From Ignavibacteria bacterium (GTDB taxonomy: Bacteria; Bacteroidota; Ignavibacteria; Tepidaquicellales; OLB5): a stretch of 48,545 nt of DNA. Below, piece by piece: positions 42,120-48,545 of this stretch; positions within the stretch are counted from its first letter, which is position 1, and every line of letters starts with the position of its first letter. Position numbers and translations under genes: made by a program. The notes beneath the pieces are model-generated. The model ran no database searches, was not told the origin of the DNA, and was given only the letters and a program-made list of their open reading frames with translations. The stretch is taken from positions 1 through 48,545 of the forward strand of contig JAUQWQ010000013.1 of assembly GCA_030835085.1 (NCBI GenBank), given 5' to 3'.

Positions 42120-44213
42120 TTAAGGAATGTTATTACGCTTCCTTAAAATCCATTCAACTGAAAAGAGCAGAATTACCAGCATCAGGTAATACTTATTACC
42201 CCACAAGTCAAAGCGCAGATACTTTTCACGGACTTCCTCTTTGGGCAATGATTCCTTTAGCCTGCCAAGTATAGCTGAGTATTCCTTAACGCTATCAGCC
42301 GCAATCAAAGCGCCGCCGGTTTTTGAAGCTAGCTCGTTTAAGAGATCTATGTTTGGCCTGGTTTCAAGATACTCTGTATTCAGTGTATCGCTCAAAAACC
42401 GGTTATAATCCTTAGCCCAGTAAGTACCGTTATATTCTGCATCGCACTCTATGTAATAATCATTTGCGGGAAGCGGGGGTAGCTCAGCGGTAAACTTGTT
42501 TTCTACTGCTGTGAACTTCAGTTCACCGGCACTTGTGCCGTCTTTGCGTGTGACCTTACCTGTCAGCTTTGCATTGCGGGTAAGCATGTAATTCTCATCA
42601 TAAACTTCAGCATATATTTTAACCGGTTCAGTATAATCAAATATATCCTTTGCAGGGTATACTCTTAATTTTGTACGCTTTTCTTTCTGCAGCGTCATAT
42701 TTATCATTTCCATCAGCATTGCTTCAAGTGTTTTTTCGGCATTTGTTCCGGGGTTCAGTTTCCACCGCCAGAGGCCGTAACCAAGGAATGCCGATGAACG
42801 GCTCATGCCGGATACACGGTTAATTATCATTGGTTCGCCGGATGCTTTATCAGTTGCGAGAGTAACGCTGCCCGGCTTAGGCAGAATCCCAGAAACATTT
42901 TTAAATATTTCATTCGTTGCACCAAGCCCCGGGATTTTATCCAGCCCGTTATCCATTCCGCTGACAGGCTGCAGCCTGAACATATTCTCTCCTGAATTGG
43001 GGCGTGAAATGCTGAAAGGAACCAGCTCTTCAAATGACCCCAGCTTCTGGTAATCTGAATTTTTGCCCGCAAAGAATATTACCGGCACATTGTACTGCTT
43101 TGTGCTGTTTGCAATATCGCTTACTAGCGCAGCTGATGTTACACTTGTAGGGAAGTTGAGCAAAAAGAGAGTTGAGAGCTCCGCAAACTGCCTTGTATCT
43201 ACCGGACCTTCGTAGAATTCACCCGCAGATTTCTGCGTTCTGTAAGTAATATTATAATTGCCAATTCGCTTCAGTACTGAACCTGTAAACTCGTTATCGT
43301 AACCGGGACCACCTGATATAACCAATATATTTATTTTATTATCAATATAGGTAATATAGAAATCACTCTTGTTATTCTTATACGTTAATTCTTCAGGCAG
43401 ATTCTCTGCTGTTATCGTATATCTTATTTTCCCCGGGGCGGTTTCGGTGATATCAAAATCAGACTCGTAATTATTCATGCCCGGTTGTGTAGTAACCTGC
43501 TGGGATTTTATTTCAATACCTTCTCTTAGCAGCTTTAAATTGATCACTGCGGGGGCTGATTTAAATATGTGCAAATAGGTTTTAATTTTTACAGCCGTAC
43601 CTGTAAAAGCCTTTTCGTTGGCGGCAATTTTTTTTATCACAATGTCCTTTTTTACGGCGGTATCGCCTGTGGGGAACACCACAAACGGAGCAGCGAACTT
43701 CTGCGCCTCATATAATGGGTTGCCGCCATCTGTGAATATACCATCTGTAATAACCGTAACAGAGCTGTATGAACCGTCAGGGAATTGCTCTTTAAGCTGC
43801 CTGAGAGATGCCGAGAGATCGGTATTGAAACCATTGAATACAATTGAATCAGTGTTACTGATCTCAGCTGTGCTTCCTGAAAACCCGAATATGTTTCCTT
43901 CGTTGTTACTTATGCCTGTTTCATCAAGGATATTTTTAATTTCTTCACTCCTGTTTTCAATTGCAGAGCTGCGTGATATATCTATCAAAACAATATCTCT
44001 GCCTTTTTTATCGCTGCCTGTTAAATATGAAAGTACGGGTTCTATGAATAATGCAAGCAATGTAAATATTGCTATGGTCTTTAATGCTATCAGAACATAT
44101 TTTTTTGTATTGCTTAATGCGGTATTACGGTAAAAGTACCATGATACTGCGGCAGCAATCAGAATAAAGAGGACCAGGAACAGGGGAGAGTAGCTTGAGG
44201 AAAATCCGGGCAT
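42120..44213 (-). CDS. VWA-domain membrane protein
   Basis: 697 residues. Two N-terminal helices (LFLVLFILIAAAVSWYFY and IALKTIAIFTLLALFIEPVL) precede a von Willebrand A-like domain (~75-230) with the MIDAS-type DIVLIDISRSS and SYSSVTVITDGIFTDGGNP. An Ig-like domain (ETAPGKIRYTITAENLPEEL), a glutamine-amidotransferase-like segment (INILVISGGPGYDNEF), and further beta regions follow, with one C-terminal helix (YYLMLVILLFSVEWIL). The whole resembles the Bacteroidota BatA-adjacent VWA/GATase-like proteins; its role (envelope stress or protein quality) is inferred. The downstream ferredoxin gene is ~200 bases away and probably separate. Confidence 0.78.
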   Translation of the reverse strand: MPGFSSSYSPLFLVLFILIAAAVSWYFYRNTALSNTKKYVLIALKTIAIFTLLALFIEPVLSYLTGSDKKGRDIVLIDISRSSAIENRSEEIKNILDETGISNNEGNIFGFSGSTAEISNTDSIVFNGFNTDLSASLRQLKEQFPDGSYSSVTVITDGIFTDGGNPLYEAQKFAAPFVVFPTGDTAVKKDIVIKKIAANEKAFTGTAVKIKTYLHIFKSAPAVINLKLLREGIEIKSQQVTTQPGMNNYESDFDITETAPGKIRYTITAENLPEELTYKNNKSDFYITYIDNKINILVISGGPGYDNEFTGSVLKRIGNYNITYRTQKSAGEFYEGPVDTRQFAELSTLFLLNFPTSVTSAALVSDIANSTKQYNVPVIFFAGKNSDYQKLGSFEELVPFSISRPNSGENMFRLQPVSGMDNGLDKIPGLGATNEIFKNVSGILPKPGSVTLATDKASGEPMIINRVSGMSRSSAFLGYGLWRWKLNPGTNAEKTLEAMLMEMINMTLQKEKRTKLRVYPAKDIFDYTEPVKIYAEVYDENYMLTRNAKLTGKVTRKDGTSAGELKFTAVENKFTAELPPLPANDYYIECDAEYNGTYWAKDYNRFLSDTLNTEYLETRPNIDLLNELASKTGGALIAADSVKEYSAILGRLKESLPKEEVREKYLRFDLWGNKYYLMLVILLFSVEWILRKRNNIP

Positions 44214-44231
44214 CTTAAAAATTTAAGTTTA

Positions 44232-44265
44232 AAAGGCAGTATGAATTTTTTAACATACTGCCTTT
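44232..44265 (-). terminator. Terminator after the SurA-like gene
   Basis: AAAGGCAGTATG (44232-44243) pairs with CATACTGCCTTT (44254-44265), loop AATTTTTTAA. On the minus strand the stem continues into TTTTAAACTT. It separates the gene ending at 44273 from the VWA gene starting at 44213. Confidence 0.8.
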
Positions 44266-44272
44266 AATAAAA

Positions 44273-45553
44273 TCAGAGTTTTATTTCGAGGTAAATAGTT
44301 TTTTTCAGCTCTTCAAGCCACTCGCCAAGCAGTTTCTGCTCTTTGAACTTTTGTGCGTACTGCTCTATAAGCACATAATCGCTTTCAAGCGTAGCTTTGT
44401 GTTCAGGGAATTTATCATTAACGCGGTACATGTAATAGCCGTAATATCTTTCATCACCCACTTTAACCGGGTCAGATAGACCGCCAATAGAAAGCGGGTT
44501 TAACGCGGCAACTTCAAGCGGGTCAAGGTTATTGACACTCAGCTTGCCTATATGGCCGCTATCAGCGGCTGATTTGGGATCCTGGGAATACTCAATTGCT
44601 GCTTTGTTGAATGTTATCTGCCCTGAGTTTATTTTATCTTTCAGGTCCTTAAGAAAATTTATTTCAGTGAAATCCGCAGCTTCAAGCCTGGGGAATTTAA
44701 CCAGTATATGCTGGCAGGTGATAAAATCACCGGTCTTATCGTTAAGCTTGATTATATGATAGCCGAATTCAGATTCAACAATGCCCGATACTTCACCGGG
44801 TTTTAAAAGGAATGCTGCATCTTCAAATTCCTTTACAAAGGAACCCTTTTTGCTTTTACCAAGGGCTCCGCCCTGAATGGCGCTTAGGGAATCATCTGAA
44901 TTGCGTTTTGCAAGCTCATCAAAATTTCCGCCTGCTTTAATACTGTCAAGTATTTTTTCGGCTTTATCGCGCGCTATGAACTTGGCATCCTCGGTTATCT
45001 TTGGTATCCTTATTATCTGCGATAGGTCATATGTTTCAGGTACCATAGGAAGCGAATCCTGGTAGTCATTGTAGAACTTTGTGACTTCCGGTTTGGTAAC
45101 ATAAATACCATAACCGAACTTTGCCTGCTTTACGCGTGTAAGCATCATATTGCGTTCTGTCTGGTCCCTCAGCAGGTTCTTTATCTTTGGAATAGTAAGT
45201 CCGTAAGCTTCCTCAACGTTCTTTTCAGAGCCGAACTGCGCTACCATTTCACGTATCCTGCCTTCTACCTGTTTATTCACTTCATCAGTTGAAATGAAGA
45301 TACTATCCTGCTCTGCCTTTGCGAGCATAAGCTTTTCAGATACAAGGTTCTGGAAGACCTGCTGAACCATTTCATTGCTTATTTCCTGGATATTGTTCTG
45401 CTGCATGTATGTATAGAGCTGAAAGTTAAGGTCTGACTGCAATACTACATCATTGCCTACAATGGCTATTATTTTATCGCCTTCACCCTGTGAAAATACA
45501 CTGAAGGAGACAAGAAGGCTGAGTGCTGCTATTAATATTTTTATTTTATTCAA
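44273..45553 (-). CDS. SurA-like periplasmic chaperone/peptidyl-prolyl isomerase
   Basis: 426 residues. Signal peptide (IKILIAALSLLVSFSVFSQG), a SurA N-terminal helical region (~20-170; ISNEMVQQVFQNLVSEKLML), then two parvulin domains: ~175-275 (QGGALGKSKKGSFVKEFEDA, SEFGYHIIKLNDK) and ~280-400 (CQHILVKFPRLEAADF, ADSGHIGKLSVNN). In such proteins the second parvulin domain is usually the active one; here both keep the GG/GH and fold. Escorts outer-membrane proteins to the Bam machine. Paired with the gene at 45627. Confidence 0.88.
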   Translation of the reverse strand: MNKIKILIAALSLLVSFSVFSQGEGDKIIAIVGNDVVLQSDLNFQLYTYMQQNNIQEISNEMVQQVFQNLVSEKLMLAKAEQDSIFISTDEVNKQVEGRIREMVAQFGSEKNVEEAYGLTIPKIKNLLRDQTERNMMLTRVKQAKFGYGIYVTKPEVTKFYNDYQDSLPMVPETYDLSQIIRIPKITEDAKFIARDKAEKILDSIKAGGNFDELAKRNSDDSLSAIQGGALGKSKKGSFVKEFEDAAFLLKPGEVSGIVESEFGYHIIKLNDKTGDFITCQHILVKFPRLEAADFTEINFLKDLKDKINSGQITFNKAAIEYSQDPKSAADSGHIGKLSVNNLDPLEVAALNPLSIGGLSDPVKVGDERYYGYYMYRVNDKFPEHKATLESDYVLIEQYAQKFKEQKLLGEWLEELKKTIYLEIKL

Positions 45554-45626
45554 TAATTTAATTTTTAAATCCTTTTATATTACTGCAAATTACCTGCATC
45601 TCTGCAATCTGCATTTTGTAATTTTA

Positions 45627-47384
45627 TTATTCTTTAAAAGCTTCAGCCAGAATATCTTCATGAATTGTTATGGGATATTTAGCCCTGAGTGCATCAAGAT
45701 AAGCTTTTTCTGAATCCTTATACTTTAACTGCTGAAGTTCGTTTGAAATTTCAGCTTTTGATTCATCAAGTGTTTTCATTACCGGTTTGCCGGTTGAGTC
45801 TGTTTTGGTATATTTTGATTTATTTGACTCGTAATATGTTGTCAGGTCAGCATCATTAACCTTTACCTTGCTCCATAGCTCATCCTGGTCTATCCTGAAG
45901 ACAAGCAGACCATTCTCGTAATCTGTTATGCTTGCAATATATTCATCATCTTTTTCTATGTTTGAATCCTTTGCTTTTTTGTTGAGTATTGGACTCTCAG
46001 CGGATGAATTTATTATTGATGTGATAGTCTGCTCTGTTAAACCCATCCTTGCGTAATCCCGGTTTATATTCAGATGATTGATAACATCTATAAGTTTAAC
46101 CTGTCCGCCATCGTATGATGCAAGTATTGTTTCTTTATCCTGCGGAGTGAAAAGACTGTCTAAATTATAGTCAGATATAGTTTTAACTGAATCAAATTTA
46201 CCCTTTAAGAAAGCAATACCTTCGGGTATAATCTTATAACTGTATTTTCCCTTTAATGTTTCAACAAATTTTGCGTATTCATCTTTGTAAGCCTTGGTTT
46301 TTTTGAACTCATTCTTAATTGTCTCGAATTCTTTTTCCAGTGTGCCTACTTTTTTCTCGCCGAATTTCTTTACAATATGCCATCCGTAGGGGGATCTTAT
46401 CGGGCCGGCAACATCACCAACACCCATTGTGAACGCAGCGGAATCTATAGGCTGTGCAAGCCTTCTTCTTTCAACATTTCCCAGGTCGCCGTTCTGCACC
46501 TTTGAGCCTGCGTCTTCTGAAAACTGCTGTACAAGTGATTCAAAGCTATCGCCGCCTTTAGCTTTGTTGTATACATCAAGAGCTTTCTGGTAAGTACCTA
46601 CTGAATCAATTACATTACCAATGCTGTCGCGTTTATCCTGTATAAGTATGTGTGATATTTTAACTGATTCAGTTCTTGGCTTGCGGTCAGTCAGCTTGAT
46701 TATATGCAGCCCGAACATTGTTCTTACGGGTTTTTTGGAATAATCGCCAACGCTCAGCTCATATACTGCGTCTTCAAATTCAGGCACTGTCATACCTGCG
46801 GTAAAGTAATACAGGTCACCGCGGTTTGATTTTACAGTTCTGTCCATCGAGTACTGCAGGGCAACTTCCCCGAAATCTTCGCCGGCTTTAAGTTTTGCAA
46901 TAACAGAATCAGCTTTCTGGTATGCGAGGATCGAATCCTGCGGTGAAGCGTTTTCCGGGAGATTTATAAGTATATGTGATGCGCGAACTTCATCTTTTCT
47001 TTTTTCGTATAGCTCTTTTACCTTTGTGCTTACAATTTCTTTATCAACAAGGTATGTTGGGGCGAAATTCCTTTTATATTCTTCTACATCTTTCTGAATA
47101 TCCGGATTATTAAGCAGGCCGCGCTCACGGGCATCTTTAACTTTCAGCCTGAAATTGATATACAGGTTCAGGAACTGCTTTTTTTCATCAATTGATTTGT
47201 TTTTTGCGCTGTCTAGGCTTCCAACAGTCTTTAAATACTGTTTTTCAAACTCACCAAGAGTGATCTTATCATCACCAATATCTACAAGGGTTTTGTTTGC
47301 TTTATTGCAGTTTGAGGCAGTAAAAGCAAGCATGGCAATAACTAATAAAATTCCGTACATTTTGAATTTATTCATTTTATTCAT
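45627..47384 (-). CDS. Lipoprotein with two parvulin domains (PpiD/PrsA/SurA type)
   Basis: 585 residues. N-terminal lipoprotein signal MNKMNKFKMYGILLVIAML, AFTASNC, with Cys26. It has two parvulin domains: VRASHILINLPENASPQDS...GDLYYFTAGMTVPEFEDAVY...FGLHIIKLTDR (~130-255) and VKISHILIQDKRDSIGN...GDLGNVERRRLAQPIDSA...YGWHIVKKFG (~260-370), followed by ~200 residues of helical C-terminus with further charged helices. The pair with 44273 has the logic of an inner/outer-membrane folding couple. 73 bases separate the two genes. Confidence 0.86.
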   Translation of the reverse strand: MNKMNKFKMYGILLVIAMLAFTASNCNKANKTLVDIGDDKITLGEFEKQYLKTVGSLDSAKNKSIDEKKQFLNLYINFRLKVKDARERGLLNNPDIQKDVEEYKRNFAPTYLVDKEIVSTKVKELYEKRKDEVRASHILINLPENASPQDSILAYQKADSVIAKLKAGEDFGEVALQYSMDRTVKSNRGDLYYFTAGMTVPEFEDAVYELSVGDYSKKPVRTMFGLHIIKLTDRKPRTESVKISHILIQDKRDSIGNVIDSVGTYQKALDVYNKAKGGDSFESLVQQFSEDAGSKVQNGDLGNVERRRLAQPIDSAAFTMGVGDVAGPIRSPYGWHIVKKFGEKKVGTLEKEFETIKNEFKKTKAYKDEYAKFVETLKGKYSYKIIPEGIAFLKGKFDSVKTISDYNLDSLFTPQDKETILASYDGGQVKLIDVINHLNINRDYARMGLTEQTITSIINSSAESPILNKKAKDSNIEKDDEYIASITDYENGLLVFRIDQDELWSKVKVNDADLTTYYESNKSKYTKTDSTGKPVMKTLDESKAEISNELQQLKYKDSEKAYLDALRAKYPITIHEDILAEAFKE

Positions 47385-47585
47385 TAAATATGATATATTT
47401 TTAATTAATTTTTCTTCGGTTTAATCTCAATTTTAGCTATTATTAACATGAGTTTCAAGGCAGTTTTGGCTAGTTGTCAGGTGATAGTTTATTATTGATA
47501 GTTGATGGTTAAAATGCTGATGGCTTAATCATTTAAACAGATATATGTCTTTTCGGTTTCAGTTAAAGCAGGTTTTTTTGCATAA

Positions 47586-47792
47586 TGATTATCACTTAGA
47601 AAGCAATATTTTTTTTGAGCGTTTCGGGAGCTGTTTTTTGAGAAATCAGCCCGTTTTTCTTATTTATTATTTTCTCATTATGAATAATTTCATGTTGGGA
47701 ATGGTTTCTGCGTGATAATCATAGTGAGAATGGATTGAAATTTCAGAGCTTTATAAACGTGTAAATTCCCATTATGAATATTCATAATGAGA
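47586..47792. repeat. Inverted repeats and 20-base perfect palindrome
   Basis: TGATTATCAC (47586-47595) is matched by GTGATAATCA (47712-47721). TTCTCATTATGAAT (47672-47685) is matched by ATTCATAATGAGAA (47779-47792). CATTATGAATATTCATAATG (47770-47789) is a perfect 20-base palindrome. All lie within 210 bases upstream (in minus-strand sense) of the gene at 45627-47384. Confidence 0.6.
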
Positions 47793-47926
47793 ATGATTCT
47801 ACCCCGTATACCTCCATCACAATCCGCCATGGCGGACCAGTTTGGGATGGCAAAAATAAGCAAATGACAATCACACTTTACTCCATTTCTATTGAATTAT
47901 TAGAATTGACCGTCTCCGCAGGGTCC

Positions 47927-48028
47927 CTCGCTTTCTGCGTTTTTTTGTCCCGAAGGGACTCTCCAAAGGAGTCCTTCGGACCTTCGGAGCAGTCCCGCGT
48001 TTCTGCTTAAGCGGGATTGAGGACTCTG
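47927..48028. repeat. Dispersed repeat, copy A (102 bases)
   Basis: Runs from CTCGCTTTCTGCG to GAGGACTCTG. It differs from copy B (48333-48414) by a 20-base insertion (TCCAAAGGAGTCCTTCGGAC) that duplicates an internal segment, and a few single-base changes. GGGACT/AGTCCC and related stems can form inside it. Confidence 0.75.
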
Positions 48029-48133
48029 CGGATCAACAAAGGAATTTATTTTATTAAGATTTTTCATGTTAAAAGATATTAGTTATTAAATGCAGGTAAA
48101 AATTTTGTGAACCTGGAATTTTCCGGGAAAAAC

Positions 48134-48150
48134 TGACGCCGTAGGCGTCA
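48134..48150 (+). repeat. GTA-loop hairpin repeat 1
   Basis: TGACGCC-GTA-GGCGTCA, a perfect 7-bp stem, followed by AACATTTATA. One of four related units in 170 bases. Confidence 0.75.
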
Positions 48151-48180
48151 AACATTTATAATTGATGAAAAGAGATCATA

Positions 48181-48197
48181 CGACACCGTAGGTGTCG
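48181..48197 (+). repeat. GTA-loop hairpin repeat 2
   Basis: CGACACC-GTA-GGTGTCG, a perfect 7-bp stem, followed by CACATT. Same loop and inner CC/GG as unit 1 but different outer stem pairs. Confidence 0.7.
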
Positions 48198-48231
48198 CAC
48201 ATTCCGCGACCAACCGGTTTTTATTTATGTG

Positions 48232-48248
48232 CGATACCTACGGCATCG
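48232..48248 (-). repeat. GTA-loop hairpin repeat 3
   Basis: On the minus strand: CGATGCC-GTA-GGTATCG, with one G·T wobble, followed by CACATAAATAA. Inverted relative to units 1 and 2. Confidence 0.65.
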
Positions 48249-48279
48249 GTTTACATACAATAATTTAACTATAAATGTG

Positions 48280-48296
48280 GAATCCCTACGGGATTC
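48280..48296 (-). repeat. GTA-loop hairpin repeat 4
   Basis: On the minus strand: GAATCCC-GTA-GGGATTC, a perfect stem, followed by CACATTTATA. Inverted relative to units 1 and 2. Confidence 0.7.
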
Positions 48297-48332
48297 TTTT
48301 TAGAGCTAATCCCGATTGTTTAAGCAGCTACA

Positions 48333-48414
48333 CTCGCTTTCTGCGCTTTTTTGTCCGGAAGGGACTCCTTCGGAGCAGTCCCGCGTTTCTGCTTAAGCTG
48401 GATTGAGGACTCTG
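48333..48414. repeat. Dispersed repeat, copy B (82 bases)
   Basis: Runs from CTCGCTTTCTGCGC to GAGGACTCTG and contains GGGACTCC-TTC-GGAG...AGTCCC pairing. Copy A at 47927-48028 has the same ends plus the 20-base insertion. Confidence 0.75.
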
Positions 48415-48442
48415 AAGTAGAGTACTAAGAAGTATATTTCGC

Positions 48443-48525
48443 CCCTGCAGGGTCTTATATTTTTATAATTACCCCTACTTCGAACACAACTCCGTTGTGT
48501 TCTCTTCTCCCCCTGTTAGGGGGAG
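48443..48525. repeat. Palindromic elements at the window end
   Basis: CCCTGCAGGG (48443-48452) with a T/A-rich tail (TCTTATATTTTTATAATTA); AACACAAC/GTTGTGTT around TCC (48483-48501); CTCCCCC/GGGGGAG around TGTTA (48507-48525). The first resembles the GTA-loop units in layout (palindromic head plus TTTATA-like tail). Confidence 0.6.
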
Positions 48526-48545
48526 ATTGAGAGGGGGTATTTTTG

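Larger units (their letters stand above)
47385..48545. other. Gene-free repeat and palindrome region
   Basis: A 1.16-kb stretch in which I see no gene. The only longish frame (47774-48010 +) has no coding character and runs through repeats. It contains the palindromes and inverted copies at 47586-47792, a duplicated ~82-102-base repeat (47927-48028 and 48333-48414), four GTA-loop hairpins (48134-48296), a CCCTGCAGGG palindrome at 48443-48452, and hairpins at 48483-48501 and 48507-48525. It probably continues beyond the window. Confidence 0.7.

Noticed and set aside
47774-48010. A 78-codon plus-strand frame in the repeat region
   Set aside because: It passes through repeat copy A and has no coding character or family match.
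48134-48296. CRISPR array
   Set aside because: Units are hairpins of differing stems in both orientations with irregular gaps, and there are no equal spacers or cas genes.

Overview
The window looks like a chromosomal segment of an Ignavibacteria-type bacterium (Bacteroidota/Chlorobiota group). Three secreted proteins end in the type IX secretion sorting domain with the NYPNPFNP-type motif. Several genes are preceded by the Bacteroidota -7 element TAnnTTTG. The cell is Gram-negative, shown by an MlaD-like protein, an outer-membrane barrel and SurA-like chaperones. There are no phage, plasmid, transposase, CRISPR or restriction genes, and I see no tRNA or rRNA.

Layout. 1-8.7 kb (+): end of a VanZ-like gene, a VOC protein, tgt, yajC, ribBA, greA, an mlaD-like gene, ggt, then a small exported set in which two chagasin-like (I42) protease inhibitors flank a zinc amidohydrolase/carboxypeptidase. 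8.8-11.4 kb (-): rhodanese lipoprotein, TMEM175-like channel, GIY-YIG protein, PEP mutase/isocitrate lyase-like enzyme. 11.5-16.6 kb (-): an SPFH-SHOCT protein with three zinc-ribbon proteins that share another conserved module, plus small membrane or exported proteins. This is the best candidate for a poorly described system and resembles the membrane-stress partners of PspA seen elsewhere. 16.8-23.1 kb: an unknown lipoprotein, an APC permease, and a trio of envelope proteins (one barrel, two twin paralogues) sharing a small beta domain. 23.2-26.7 kb (-): CbpA/DnaJ-like co-chaperone, GNAT, pta, mnmA. 26.9-33.6 kb (+): an exported Lys/Tyr repeat protein and three T9SS-sorted proteins, one frameshifted in an A8 run. 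33.7-41.5 kb (+): DUF2569-like protein, pheT (split by a frame change), a coiled-coil protein, zapA, a structured RNA that is probably 6S, rny, coaE and an argD-like aminotransferase. 41.6-47.4 kb (-): 7Fe-type ferredoxin, VWA membrane protein and two double-parvulin periplasmic chaperones. 47.4-48.5 kb is gene-free and packed with palindromes and repeats.

Most genes are housekeeping (queuosine and 2-thiouridine tRNA modification, riboflavin, secretion, CoA, RNA decay, envelope folding). The less ordinary content is the SPFH/zinc-ribbon cluster, the inhibitor/hydrolase set, the Lys/Tyr protein, the barrel/paralogue trio, a Tgt lacking its zinc cysteines, two frame breaks, the RNA downstream of zapA, and a family of hairpin repeats whose stems vary while the GTA loop is kept.
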